Positions 47,685 to 56,774 of a stretch of DNA of 64,000 nucleotides are shown here, piece after piece (the first letter of the stretch is position 1; the number at the start of each line of letters is the position of its first letter). Origin of the DNA: Xanthobacteraceae bacterium (GTDB taxonomy: Bacteria > Pseudomonadota > Alphaproteobacteria > Rhizobiales > Xanthobacteraceae); assembly GCA_004297465.1 (NCBI GenBank), contig SCUB01000019.1, positions 254,501 through 318,500 on the forward strand. Direction: 5' to 3'. Made by a program: the position numbers and the translations under genes. The notes beneath the pieces are model-generated. The model had not been told where the DNA came from. It worked only from the letters and a program-made list of their open reading frames with translations, and did no database searches.

Positions 47685-47699
47685 TTAAGGCTCTCTTAA
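47685..47699. promoter_or_regulatory. CtrA-like box between the response regulator and pepF
   Basis: TTAA-GGCTCTC-TTAA is the exact TTAA-N7-TTAA core of the CtrA consensus, in the 122-bp divergent intergenic region. Only the flanking C/G are off-consensus. Confidence 0.5.
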
Positions 47700-47749
47700 G
47701 GGATGCCGTCGCGCCGCCGCCGTCTTTTTCCGGGTTTGAAACAATCATC

Positions 47750-49636
47750 ATGGCCAGAACTTCCAAGCGCAACGTCAAGAGCAACGTCAAAGCCAGCGCC
47801 AAAACCGGCGCCAAAACCGGCACCACGGGCCGCAAGGCCGCCGTCCGGCGTTCGTCTCCGGGTGCGGCGCTGCCGGAATGGAATCTCGCCGATCTCTACG
47901 CGGCGATGGACGCCCCCGAGATCGCCCGCGATCTCGACCGGCTCGACGCCGACAGCCTCGCCTTCGAAGACGCCTACAAGGGCAAGCTCGCCGAAGAGAC
48001 GGCCAGGCCCGGCGGCGGCGACTGGCTGGCGCGGGCGGTGAGAACCTATGAGGCGATCGACGATCTGGCTGGCCGGCTGATCTCCTATGCCGGCCTCGTC
48101 CATGCCGGCAACACCGCCGATCCGGCCATCGCCAAGTTCTATGGCGACGTGCAGGAGCGCCTCACCGCGGCCTCGGTGCATCTCCTGTTCTTCACGCTCG
48201 AACTCAACCGCGTCGACGACGCCGTGCTCGAAACCGCCATGGCCACCCCGGCGCTGGCGCATTACCGGCCGTGGCTCGAGGATATCCGCAAGGACAAGCC
48301 CTACCAGCTCGAGGACCGCGTCGAGCAGCTGTTCCACGAAAAATCGGTCAGCGGCTATGCCGCGTGGAACCGGTTGTTCGACGAGACCATCGCCACCTTG
48401 CGCTTTCCGGTCGGCGGCAAGAAGCTTGCCATCGAGCCGGTGCTCAACCTGCTGCAGGACCGCGACGCGGCCAGGCGCAAGGCGGCGGCGCAGGCGCTCG
48501 CCGCGACGTTCAAGACCAACATCCGGCTGTTTTCGCTCATCACCAACACGCTGGCCAAGGACAAGGAGATTTCCGATCGCTGGCGCGGCTTCGCCGATGT
48601 CGCCGACTCGCGTCATCTCGCCAACCGGGTCGAGCGCGAGGTGGTCGATGCGCTGGTCGCCGCCGTGCGCGCGGCCTATCCGCGGCTGTCGCACCGCTAT
48701 TACGCGCTCAAAGCCCGCTGGTTCAAAAAGAAGAAGCTGGCGCACTGGGACCGCAACGCGCCCTTACCCTTCGCCGCCACCCGCGCCATCGGCTGGAGCG
48801 AGGCGAAGGCGATGGTGCTGACGGCCTATGAAGCGTTCTCGCCGCAGATGGCGGCGATCGCCGGGCGCTTCTTCACCGACCGCTGGATCGACGCGCCGGT
48901 GCGGCCGGGCAAGTCGCCGGGCGCGTTCTCGCATCCCACCACGCCGTCGGCGCACCCCTACATCCTGCTCAACTACCAGGGCAAGCCGCGCGACGTGATG
49001 ACGCTCGCCCACGAACTCGGCCACGGCGTGCACCAGGTGCTGGCGGCGCCCAACGGCGCGTTGATGGCGCCGACGCCGCTCACATTGGCCGAAACCGCCA
49101 GCGTGTTCGGCGAGATGCTGACCTTCCGCCGCCTGATCGCCACGACCAGGGACCGCAAGCAGCGCCAGGCGCTGCTCGCCGGCAAGGTCGAGGACATGAT
49201 CAACACGGTGGTGCGGCAGGTCGCGTTCTATTCCTTCGAGCGCGCGCTGCATGAGGAGCGCCGCAAGGGCGAACTGACCGCCGAGCGCATCGGCGAATTG
49301 TGGATGAGCGTGCAGGGCGAAAGCCTCGGCCCGGCCATCGAGCTCAAGCCCGGCTACGAGACGTTCTGGGCCTACATCCCGCACTTCATCCATTCGCCGT
49401 TCTACGTCTACGCCTACGCGTTCGGCGACTGCCTGGTGAATTCGCTCTACGCGGTCTACGAGCGGTCGCATGAGGGGTTCGCCGAGCGCTATCTCGCCAT
49501 GCTGGCGGCGGGCGGCACCAGGCACCATGCCGAGCTGCTGGCCCCGTTCGGGCTTGATGCGCGCGAGCCGGCGTTCTGGCAGGGCGGCCTGGCCGTCATC
49601 GAGGGCCTGATCGCCGAACTTGAGGCGATGGAATGA
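47750..49636 (+). CDS. pepF: M3B oligoendopeptidase F
   Basis: 628 aa cytoplasmic zinc peptidase for small peptides. N-terminal basic low-complexity stretch (ARTSKRNVKSNVKASAKTGA) precedes the conserved part LPEWNLADLYAAMD; zinc site His421-Glu-Leu-Gly-His425 in LAHELGHGVHQVL, with Glu in LAETASVFGEMLTFR; C-terminal YVYAYAFGDCLVNSLY. MARTSKRN chosen as start; upstream codons lie over the CtrA-like box. Divergent from the sigma-54 regulator. Confidence 0.94.
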   Translation: MARTSKRNVKSNVKASAKTGAKTGTTGRKAAVRRSSPGAALPEWNLADLYAAMDAPEIARDLDRLDADSLAFEDAYKGKLAEETARPGGGDWLARAVRTYEAIDDLAGRLISYAGLVHAGNTADPAIAKFYGDVQERLTAASVHLLFFTLELNRVDDAVLETAMATPALAHYRPWLEDIRKDKPYQLEDRVEQLFHEKSVSGYAAWNRLFDETIATLRFPVGGKKLAIEPVLNLLQDRDAARRKAAAQALAATFKTNIRLFSLITNTLAKDKEISDRWRGFADVADSRHLANRVEREVVDALVAAVRAAYPRLSHRYYALKARWFKKKKLAHWDRNAPLPFAATRAIGWSEAKAMVLTAYEAFSPQMAAIAGRFFTDRWIDAPVRPGKSPGAFSHPTTPSAHPYILLNYQGKPRDVMTLAHELGHGVHQVLAAPNGALMAPTPLTLAETASVFGEMLTFRRLIATTRDRKQRQALLAGKVEDMINTVVRQVAFYSFERALHEERRKGELTAERIGELWMSVQGESLGPAIELKPGYETFWAYIPHFIHSPFYVYAYAFGDCLVNSLYAVYERSHEGFAERYLAMLAAGGTRHHAELLAPFGLDAREPAFWQGGLAVIEGLIAELEAME

Positions 49637-49845
49637 ATGAATCTGGTTCATCAATATGGATAGTGTTCGCGCCGCCCGCGAGCCGGCGGGAGAGGCCGGA
49701 TCGCGCCTTGGAATCAAGTGCTTGGCGCGGCCGCCATCGGCGCTGCCCAGGAATCGTGCAGCGCCTGGAATCCGTCCAACGCCCGTTGCCCTGCCTCATC
49801 AATTAGGCTAAGGCCACGGGGGGATGAAACGGCTGGAGGATTATA

Positions 49846-49998
49846 ATGGCTGACCACGGCACCGCGGCTTACGCGACCGCCGACGGCAACGATCTGGCGG
49901 CGCACGAAGCAACCTACAGATCCTTTCTCCGGCTTGCGAAATTCAGCACGGCGGCGATCGCCGCCGTTCTCGTGCTGATGGCCATCTTTCTCACCTGA
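49846..49998 (+). CDS. Short aa3-type cytochrome c oxidase subunit IV-like protein
   Basis: 50 aa, one C-terminal helix: polar N-terminus MADHGTAAYATADGNDLAAH then EATYRSFLRLAKFSTAAIAA and VLVLMAIFLT. This matches the small bacterial subunit IV of aa3 oxidases (HxxTYxxFxxxxKxxT pattern). GGAGG sits 8 nt upstream. Such genes are often found just before pntAA in alphaproteobacteria, as here, away from the other oxidase genes. Function in oxidase assembly or stability is not defined. Confidence 0.85.
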   Translation: MADHGTAAYATADGNDLAAHEATYRSFLRLAKFSTAAIAAVLVLMAIFLT

Positions 49999-50080
49999 AA
50001 ATTATCACGGAGCCGCTCCACTCCCCGTGGAGCGAGGGCCAGGCGCAACATGCGCGGCGTAAGGCGTCGCGGGAGGCGTT

Positions 50081-51211
50081 ATGAAAATTGCTGTCCAGAA
50101 AGAAACTGATCCGGCCGAACCGCGGGTGGCGGCGACGCCGGAGACCGTCAAGAAATTCATCGCGCTCGGCGCCACGGTGGCGGTCGAGCCCGGCGCCGGC
50201 GTCAAGTCCGGCGTGCCCGATGGCGAGTTCGAGGCCGCCGGCGCATCGTTAAGCGCCGACGCGGCCGGCGACGCCGACATCGTGCTGCGGGTCAAGCGCC
50301 CGGATGCCGGCGACCTGGGCAAGTACAAGCCCGGCGCGCTGGTCATCGCCATCATGGACCCCTACGGCAACGATGCCGCGCTCAAGGCCATGGCCGGCGC
50401 CAACGTCGCGTCCTTCGCCATGGAACTGATGCCGCGCATCACCCGCGCGCAGTCGATGGACGTGCTGTCGTCGCAGGCTAACCTCGCCGGCTATCGCGCA
50501 GTGATCGACGGTTCGTCCGAATACTGCCGCGCGCTGCCGATGATGATGACGGCGGCGGGCACCGTGCCGGCGGCCAAGATCTTCGTCATGGGCGTCGGCG
50601 TCGCCGGCCTGCAGGCGATCGCCACCGCGCGGCGCATGGGCGGCATCGTCACCGCCACCGACGTGCGTCCCGCCGTCAAGGAGCAGGTGCAGAGCCTCGG
50701 CGCCAAGTTCATCGCGGTCGAGGACGAGGAGTTCAAGCAGGCCGAGACCGCCGGCGGCTACGCCAAGGAGATGTCCAAGGAATACCAGGCCAAGCAGGCG
50801 GCTCTCGTCGCCGACCACATCAAGAAGCAGGACATCGTCATCACCACGGCGCTGATCCCCGGCCGGCCGGCGCCGCGCCTCGTCAGCAGGGAAATGGTGG
50901 CCTCGATGCGACCCGGCTCGGTGCTGGTCGATCTCGCGGTCGAGCGCGGCGGCAACGTCGAGGGCGCCGAGCCCAACAAGGTGGTCGAGATCGGCGGCGT
51001 CAAGATCGTCGGCCTCGCCAACGGCGCCGGGCGTCTGGCGGCTTCGGCCTCCTCGCTCTACGCCAAGAACCTTTTGACCTTCATCGAGACCATGATCGAC
51101 AAGAAAGAGAAGAAACTCGCGGTCAACTGGGACGACGAACTGGTCAAGGCGACGCTGCTGACGCGCGACGGCGCCATCGTTCACCCCGGCTTCCAGCCCA
51201 AGAGCGCCTAA
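50081..51211 (+). CDS. pntAA: NAD(P) transhydrogenase subunit alpha 1 (domain I)
   Basis: 376 aa cytoplasmic NAD(H)-binding part of proton-translocating transhydrogenase. [20 protein letters not shown] start; NAD site [26 protein letters not shown]; mobile loop region [44 protein letters not shown]. The three-gene split (AA, AB, B) is typical of alphaproteobacteria. Spacing to pntAB is 11 nt. Confidence 0.97.
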   Translation: MKIAVQKETDPAEPRVAATPETVKKFIALGATVAVEPGAGVKSGVPDGEFEAAGASLSADAAGDADIVLRVKRPDAGDLGKYKPGALVIAIMDPYGNDAALKAMAGANVASFAMELMPRITRAQSMDVLSSQANLAGYRAVIDGSSEYCRALPMMMTAAGTVPAAKIFVMGVGVAGLQAIATARRMGGIVTATDVRPAVKEQVQSLGAKFIAVEDEEFKQAETAGGYAKEMSKEYQAKQAALVADHIKKQDIVITTALIPGRPAPRLVSREMVASMRPGSVLVDLAVERGGNVEGAEPNKVVEIGGVKIVGLANGAGRLAASASSLYAKNLLTFIETMIDKKEKKLAVNWDDELVKATLLTRDGAIVHPGFQPKSA

Positions 51212-51222
51212 GGAGAGCCGCC

Positions 51223-51546
51223 ATGGAGCATGTCGCACAAATCGTCGACCCGTTCGTGTTCCGGTTGTCGATCTTCGTCCTCGCCGTCTTCGTCGGCTAT
51301 TACGTGGTGTGGTCGGTGACGCCCGCGCTGCATACGCCGCTGATGTCGGTGACCAACGCCATTTCCTCGGTCATCGTGGTCGGCGCGCTGCTCGCGGTCG
51401 GCGTCGCGCTGGTCGGCAATGACAACGGCCCGTTGTGGGCGCGCGCGCTCGGTTTCGTCGCGCTGATTTTCGCCTCCGTGAATATTTTCGGCGGCTTCCT
51501 GGTCACCCAGCGCATGCTGGCGATGTACCAGAAGAAAAAGAAGTAA
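51223..51546 (+). CDS. pntAB: NAD(P) transhydrogenase subunit alpha 2 (membrane part)
   Basis: 107 aa with about four helices. [39 protein letters not shown] carries the conserved [12 protein letters not shown] block, followed by [19 protein letters not shown]. Contributes to the proton channel of domain II together with PntB. 12 nt to pntB. Confidence 0.96.
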   Translation: MEHVAQIVDPFVFRLSIFVLAVFVGYYVVWSVTPALHTPLMSVTNAISSVIVVGALLAVGVALVGNDNGPLWARALGFVALIFASVNIFGGFLVTQRMLAMYQKKKK

Positions 51547-51558
51547 GGAGCGACGTCG

Positions 51559-52956
51559 ATGTCCGCAAATCTGGCCGCTCTTCTCTATCTCGTCGCCGGC
51601 GTCCTGTTCATCCTCGCGCTGCGCGGCCTCTCCAGCCCCGTATCGAGCCGGCAGGGCAACCTGTTCGGTATGATCGGCATGACCATCGCCGTGCTCACCA
51701 CGCTGGCCTCGCATCCGCCGGCCAGCCTGATCTCGTGGATCCTGGTGCTCGCCGGGCTCGCCATCGGCGGCGGCGTCGGCGCGATAATCGCGCGCCGCGT
51801 GCCGATGACCTCGATGCCGGAACTGGTCGCCGCGTTCCACTCGCTGGTCGGCATGGCCGCGGTGCTGGTGGCGGCGGGCGCGTTCTACGCGCCGACCGCG
51901 TTCGACATCGGTACCATCGGGGCTATCCACAAATCGAGCCTCGTCGAGATGGCGCTCGGCGTCGCCATCGGCGCCGTCACCTTCACCGGCTCGGTGATCG
52001 CCTTCATGAAGCTGTCGGGCCGCATGAGCGGCGCGCCGATCCTGCTGCCGGCGCGTCACGTCATCAACATCGCGCTGGCGCTGGCGCTGGTCTACTTCGT
52101 CTACGGCCTGGTGGTGTCGCAGAGCCAGCTCGACTTCTGGCTGGTGGCGATCATCGCCTTCGTGCTCGGCGGCCTGATCATCGTCCCGATCGGCGGCGCC
52201 GACATGCCGGTGGTGATCTCGATGCTCAACTCGTATTCGGGATGGGCGGCGGCCGGCATCGGCTTCACGCTGGGCAACTCGGCGCTCATCATCACCGGCG
52301 CGCTGGTCGGCTCGTCGGGCGCGATCCTGTCCTACATCATGTGCAAGGGCATGAACCGCTCGTTCATCTCGGTCATCCTCGGCGGCTTCGGCGGCGAGGT
52401 GGCGGCGGCGGGCGGCGCGGCCGAACAGCGTCCGGTCAAGCTCGGCTCGGCGGAAGACGCCGGCTACATCATGAAGAACGCCGCCAAGGTCATCATCGTG
52501 CCGGGCTACGGCATGGCGGTGGCGCAGGCCCAGCACGCGCTGCGCGAGATGGCCGACAGGCTCAAGCATGCCGGCGTCGAGGTCAAGTACGCCATCCATC
52601 CGGTGGCGGGCCGCATGCCGGGCCACATGAACGTGCTCCTGGCCGAGGCCAACGTGCCCTATGACGAGGTGTTCGAGCTCGAGGACATCAACTCGGAGTT
52701 CGCGCAGGCCGACATCGCCTTCGTCATCGGCGCCAACGACGTCACCAATCCGGCGGCGGAAGACGACAAGACCTCGCCGATCTACGGCATGCCGGTGCTG
52801 CAGGTGTGGAAGGCGGGCACGGTGATGTTCATCAAGCGCTCGCTGGCCTCGGGCTATGCCGGCATCGACAACCCGCTGTTCTATCGCGACAACACCATGA
52901 TGCTCCTGGGCGACGCCAAGAAAATGGCCGAGGGCATCGTCAAGGCGATGGAGTAG
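51559..52956 (+). CDS. pntB: NAD(P) transhydrogenase subunit beta
   Basis: 465 aa. N-terminal membrane domain II (about nine helices) and C-terminal NADP-binding domain III: VIIVPGYGMAVAQAQHALREM, KYAIHPVAGRMPGHMNVLLAEANVPYD and VIGANDVTNPAAEDDKTSPIYGMP. The complete pump couples proton entry to NADPH formation. The stop overlaps the start of a palindromic repeat by one base; a strong terminator follows at 53064. Confidence 0.97.
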   Translation: MSANLAALLYLVAGVLFILALRGLSSPVSSRQGNLFGMIGMTIAVLTTLASHPPASLISWILVLAGLAIGGGVGAIIARRVPMTSMPELVAAFHSLVGMAAVLVAAGAFYAPTAFDIGTIGAIHKSSLVEMALGVAIGAVTFTGSVIAFMKLSGRMSGAPILLPARHVINIALALALVYFVYGLVVSQSQLDFWLVAIIAFVLGGLIIVPIGGADMPVVISMLNSYSGWAAAGIGFTLGNSALIITGALVGSSGAILSYIMCKGMNRSFISVILGGFGGEVAAAGGAAEQRPVKLGSAEDAGYIMKNAAKVIIVPGYGMAVAQAQHALREMADRLKHAGVEVKYAIHPVAGRMPGHMNVLLAEANVPYDEVFELEDINSEFAQADIAFVIGANDVTNPAAEDDKTSPIYGMPVLQVWKAGTVMFIKRSLASGYAGIDNPLFYRDNTMMLLGDAKKMAEGIVKAME

Positions 52957-53004
52957 GGCATGATCCCGAAAAGTGGGAACCGGTTTTCGGAAAAGATCAT
53001 GCCC
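52956..53004. repeat. Imperfect palindromic intergenic element
   Basis: GGGCATGATC...GATCATGCCC termini enclose CCCGAAAAGTGGGAACCGGTTTTCGG. This resembles a short element I know to be abundant in Rhizobiales genomes. It is a single copy in this window, unrelated to the CCGGGCTTGACCCGG family. Confidence 0.75.
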
Positions 53005-53063
53005 AAATAAAAGATAATCCTAGGCGTCTGAATTCGACGCAGATGAATCAGACTTTAAGTTCA

Positions 53064-53091
53064 GGCGGGGCCTTCGGGCCCCGCCTTTTTT
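53064..53091 (+). terminator. Terminator of the pnt operon
   Basis: GGCGGGGCC-TTCG-GGCCCCGCC followed by six T on the plus strand. Confidence 0.93.
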
Positions 53092-53110
53092 GCGCGGAAA
53101 AACGCGCGCC

Positions 53111-53144
53111 AAAAAACAACGCGGGCGACCGGCGCCCGCGTTGT
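53111..53144 (-). terminator. Terminator of rpsU
   Basis: ACAACGCGGGCG and CGCCCGCGTTGT pair over 12 bp around a 5-nt loop; on the minus strand six T follow. It lies about 30 nt downstream of the rpsU stop. Confidence 0.92.
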
Positions 53145-53174
53145 GCGATTCTTTCAGAGAAGACAGGGCGAGGC

Positions 53175-53468
53175 TTAGCTGCGCGGGCCCCGGCCCGGAC
53201 CGCCCGCCGCGCCACGGGGGCCACCCGCGCCCGGACCGCCGAAGGTCGGCTTCGGCTTCGACGGCAGGAGGCCCTCGCGCTGCAGCTTCTTGCGCGCCAG
53301 CTTGCGGGCGCGGCGCACCGCTTCCGCCTTCTCGCGGGCCTTCTTCTCGGACGGCTTTTCGTAATGGCCGCGGAGCTTCATCTCGCGGAAAATGCCCTCG
53401 CGCTGCATCTTCTTCTTGAGCGCCTTGAGAGCCTGATCGACGTTGTTATCGCGGACGAGAACCTGCAC
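53175..53468 (-). CDS. rpsU: Ribosomal protein S21
   Basis: 97 aa, longer than the 71 of E. coli. [40 protein letters not shown] and [20 protein letters not shown] are canonical; a Gly/Pro/Arg-rich tail ([20 protein letters not shown]) is added, as in other rhizobia. GTG start with GAGGAT upstream. Monocistronic, with its own terminator. Confidence 0.95.
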   Translation of the reverse strand: MQVLVRDNNVDQALKALKKKMQREGIFREMKLRGHYEKPSEKKAREKAEAVRRARKLARKKLQREGLLPSKPKPTFGGPGAGGPRGAAGGPGRGPRS

Positions 53469-53616
53469 GCGGCATCCTCTTCAAAGTCTGGTTTGCACAG
53501 CCGAAATCGGAATTTCGTTGACGCACGGCGGGTCGGCTTGATGCCAAGGCACTGGCGTCGGAAGGCGCTCATCTACCAGATCAAATCACGGATGTCCACC
53601 GCGCGTAGCCGTCAAA

Positions 53617-54696
53617 TCAGGGCTTTTCCGGCTCGATCACGGTGACATGACCCATCTTGCGGCCCGGCCGGGCCGCCGTCTTGCCGTAGAGGTGGACGGT
53701 GGCGCCGGGCCGGGCCAGCCACTGGCCATGGCTTTCGACCTCGTCGCCGATCAGGTTGGTCATGGTGGCCCGGCCGTGGCGGCGGGCAGGCGCCAGCGGC
53801 CAGCCGGCGATGGCCCGGACATGCTGCTCGAACTGCGAGACCGCGCAGCCGTCCAGCGTCCAGTGGCCGGAATTATGCACCCGTGGCGCGATCTCGTTGA
53901 CGGCGAGCGTTGGCCCCCCGGGCGCGGGCACCACGAACATCTCCACCGCCATCACGCCGACATAGCCGAACGCCTCGGCGATGGCGCGGGCGATGGCGCG
54001 CGCTTCCGAGGCGAGGCTTTCGGGGATTTCCGCCGGGGCGCGCGAGACCTTGAGGATGTGGTCGCGATGCTCGTTCTCGGTGACGTCGAAGCACTCGATC
54101 TGGCCGTCGGCGTTGCGCGCGGCGATCACCGAGACCTCGCGCTCGAACGGCACGAAGGCTTCCAGGATGCAAGGGTTTCCGCCCAGCTCGCGGAACGCCG
54201 CGGCCGCGGCGGAGGCCTCGCGCAGCATGGCCTGGCCCTTGCCGTCGTAGCCGAAGCGGCGGGTCTTGAGCACGGCGGGCAGGCCGATGCGCGAAAGCGC
54301 CGCCGCGAGATCGGCCTCGCTGGTGACGTCGGCATAGGCCGCGGTGGCGATGCCGAGCCGGGTGATGAAGTTCTTCTCGGCCAGCCGGTCCTGGGTGATT
54401 TCCAGCACCTTGGGGTCGGGCAGCACCGGAGCGTGGGCGGACAACAGGCTCGCGGTTTCGGCCGGGACGTTCTCGAATTCGTAGGTGACGACATCGACCT
54501 CGTCGGCGAAGTTCTCCAGCGCCACGGCGTCGGTGTAGTCGGCGCAGGTGGCGAAGCGCACCACGTCGAAGGCCGGCGAATCCGGCTCCGGGGCGTAGAT
54601 GTGGCACTTGAAGCCGAGCCGGGCGGCGGCGAGCGCCAGCATGCGGCCGAGCTGGCCGCCGCCCAGAATGCCGATGGTGGAACCGGGGGCGAGCAT
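53617..54696 (-). CDS. purK: N5-carboxyaminoimidazole ribonucleotide synthase
   Basis: ATP-grasp enzyme of purine synthesis: AIR + bicarbonate + ATP to N5-CAIR. 359 aa. TIGILGGGQLGRMLALAAARLG start; LKTRRFGYDGKGQAML, PCILEAFVPFEREVSVIAARN; NEIAPRVHNSGHWTLDGC metal and active-site block; C-terminal VHLYGKTAARPGRKMGHVTV. It lies 17 nt after purE, forming the usual purEK pair. Confidence 0.97.
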   Translation of the reverse strand: MLAPGSTIGILGGGQLGRMLALAAARLGFKCHIYAPEPDSPAFDVVRFATCADYTDAVALENFADEVDVVTYEFENVPAETASLLSAHAPVLPDPKVLEITQDRLAEKNFITRLGIATAAYADVTSEADLAAALSRIGLPAVLKTRRFGYDGKGQAMLREASAAAAAFRELGGNPCILEAFVPFEREVSVIAARNADGQIECFDVTENEHRDHILKVSRAPAEIPESLASEARAIARAIAEAFGYVGVMAVEMFVVPAPGGPTLAVNEIAPRVHNSGHWTLDGCAVSQFEQHVRAIAGWPLAPARRHGRATMTNLIGDEVESHGQWLARPGATVHLYGKTAARPGRKMGHVTVIEPEKP

Positions 54697-54713
54697 GATG
54701 GCGATGCTGGCGG

Positions 54714-55208
54714 TCAGGGGGCGTCGGAAACGGGACGCTCGGCCACCGCCGCGGTCTGCGTCTTGCGCCAGGCGGCGAGACGGCCGGCGAGCGCCGGGTC
54801 GCCGAGCGCCAGCACGCTCACCGCAAGCAGCGCGGCGTTGATGGCGCCGGACTTGCCGATGGCCAGGGTGCCGACCGGAATTCCGGCCGGCATCTGCACG
54901 ATCGAATAGAGCGAATCGAGGCCCGACAGCGACCGCGAGGCCACCGGCACGCCGAACACCGGCAGCTCGGTGAGCGAGGCGGTCATGCCGGGCAGGTGCG
55001 CGGCGCCCCCGGCGCCGGCGATGATGACCTTGATGCCTGCCGCCTTGGCGCCCTTGGCGAATTCATAGAGCCGCTCCGGCGTGCGGTGGGCCGAGACGAT
55101 GCGCACGTCGGCGGCGACGTCGAGCGCGGCCAGCGTATCGGCGGCATGGCGCATGGTATCCCAGTCGGACTGGCTGCCCATGATAATGGCGACGGATGGC
55201 ACGCTCAT
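54714..55208 (-). CDS. purE: N5-carboxyaminoimidazole ribonucleotide mutase
   Basis: 164 aa. [20 protein letters not shown] with the PurE signature, [17 protein letters not shown] with the catalytic His, and [23 protein letters not shown]. Converts N5-CAIR made by PurK to CAIR. A sigma-70-like promoter duplicated elsewhere in the window lies 76 nt upstream. Confidence 0.97.
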   Translation of the reverse strand: MSVPSVAIIMGSQSDWDTMRHAADTLAALDVAADVRIVSAHRTPERLYEFAKGAKAAGIKVIIAGAGGAAHLPGMTASLTELPVFGVPVASRSLSGLDSLYSIVQMPAGIPVGTLAIGKSGAINAALLAVSVLALGDPALAGRLAAWRKTQTAAVAERPVSDAP

Positions 55209-55283
55209 GTCGGATGCGGATCCTGATCCGGGTGTTGGCTGGAAGCTGACGCCGGCCCCTGCGGCGGCGAAAAGAAACCGCGG

Positions 55284-55311
55284 ATTATAGGTTTCGACCT
55301 TGCGGAGGCAA
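55284..55311 (-). promoter_or_regulatory. purEK promoter, within a duplicated 34-bp segment (copy A)
   Basis: TTGCCT (55311-55306), 16-nt spacer and consensus TATAAT (55289-55284). It lies within 55280-55313, which is 33/34 identical to 56674-56707. Confidence 0.75.
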
Positions 55312-55363
55312 GCAATTCCCGCTCACGCCGTGGGTTCATGGTCAATGACGCCGGGGTGGGACA

Positions 55364-56557
55364 TTAGCGCCGGGCTTCCGCCTCGCGCTGGCGAAGGCGG
55401 CGCAGCAGGAGCGCCGCCGCGATGCCGGCCACGGTGGCGGCGACGAACACCAGCGGGGCCTGCGCCCAGCCGAAGGCCTGCACGAAGGCGCCGAGCGCCG
55501 CCGGGCCTGCCAGCGCGCCGATGTTGCTGGTCTGGTTGACGAGCCCGATCGCGACCGCGAGCAGGGCCGGGCTGGGGGCGTAGTTGGGCGCGGCGGCGAA
55601 GATCGAGCCCGGGATCGCGCCGGTCAGCGCCAGGCTCAGGCAGGCGAGCAGCGCGACCATCCAAACCGGCAGCGCCTGCGAGAAGATGCCAAAGGCGGCG
55701 AGCCCCTGAAAGCCGAACGAGACGGCGATGACGGCCCAGATCGGCACCCCGAGCCGCATCAGCGCGCCGGCGCTGAGATTGCCGAAGGCGTTCGCGGCGA
55801 CGGTCAGCGCGCTGATGAAGCCCGCCGCCGGGATCGACAGGCCGAGCTGATGCACCAGCAGGGTCGGCATCAGGCCGGTCAGCGCCGCATACTGGAAGGT
55901 ATAGATGCCGAAGGTCAGCCCCAGCAGCGCGGGTCCGGGCGCGCCGAGCACGCGCCGCGCGTTGGCGAGGATGGCGCGGCCGTCGACCCTGGGCAGCGGC
56001 GGCTCGGCGATGTCGAGCCGGCTCAGCCCGACGGCGAAGATCAGCGCCACCACGCCGTTGACGATCCACAGCGCCTGCCAGCCGAACGCCATCAGGTAGG
56101 GTCCGCCGAGCATCATCGCCGCCGCGCCGCCGGGCAAATAGACGCCCCACAACGCAAACACCGCCTGGCCCTCGCGCGGCGAAGCCAGCGCCCCCAGCAG
56201 CCGTGGCCCGGACACGGCGCAGGCGATGAAGCCGCAGCCTTCCAGCACGCGGGTCGCGATCAGGATCGGGCCGGAGGGCGCGAGCGCTCCCGCCAGGCTC
56301 GCCACGCCCGCCAGGACGAGGCCCCCGATCATGACCGCGCGCGCGTTCAGCATCGAGGTCAGGATGCCGCCGGGCAGCCCAGCCAGCGCGCCGAGCGCGC
56401 TGTAGGCGCCGACGATCCAGGCGGCTGTGGACAATGAGAGCGCCAGTTCCACCTGCAGGGCCGGCAGCGCGACCGCGGCCTTGCCGATCTGCAAGGCGGC
56501 GACCACGCCGGCCAGGATGACGACAAGCGCCGCGCCCCAGCGCGTCCTATCGGGCAT
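55364..56557 (-). CDS. MFS transporter, function unknown
   Basis: 397 aa, about 12 helices. WIVGAYSALGALAGLPGGIL and MIGGLVLAGVASLAGALAPSGPILIATRVLEG carry the motif-A/C region of the major facilitator superfamily; LLGLTFGIYTFQYAALTGLMPTLLV begins the second half. COG-like nearest relatives are CynX/nimT-type or general drug/solute permeases; the substrate is not assignable. MPDRTRWG chosen as start. The gene sits between two copies of a 34-bp promoter segment, suggesting insertion by duplication next to purE. Confidence 0.87.
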   Translation of the reverse strand: MPDRTRWGAALVVILAGVVAALQIGKAAVALPALQVELALSLSTAAWIVGAYSALGALAGLPGGILTSMLNARAVMIGGLVLAGVASLAGALAPSGPILIATRVLEGCGFIACAVSGPRLLGALASPREGQAVFALWGVYLPGGAAAMMLGGPYLMAFGWQALWIVNGVVALIFAVGLSRLDIAEPPLPRVDGRAILANARRVLGAPGPALLGLTFGIYTFQYAALTGLMPTLLVHQLGLSIPAAGFISALTVAANAFGNLSAGALMRLGVPIWAVIAVSFGFQGLAAFGIFSQALPVWMVALLACLSLALTGAIPGSIFAAAPNYAPSPALLAVAIGLVNQTSNIGALAGPAALGAFVQAFGWAQAPLVFVAATVAGIAAALLLRRLRQREAEARR

Positions 56558-56677
56558 CGGAACCCGGGATGATGGCAAGGAAGGGCGCGCGCATGCTGGA
56601 GGCGGGATCCTGTCGGCAAAGGAGGGATGGGCGAAGGGATTGGCGGCGCGGAATCCATGCCGCAAAAAGAAGCGCGG

Positions 56678-56705
56678 ATTATAGGTTTCGACCTTGCGGG
56701 GGCAA
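56678..56705 (-). promoter_or_regulatory. Promoter of the MFS gene, duplicated segment (copy B)
   Basis: TTGCCC at 56705-56700, 16-nt spacer and TATAAT at 56683-56678, ~120 nt upstream of the MFS ATG. It differs from copy A by one base, in the -35. Confidence 0.7.
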
Positions 56706-56774
56706 GCCGTTCCGGTTGCATAATGGTCATGTCAATTGCGCCGGCACCGGCGCTTGGGGAATGCGCGGAATTTC

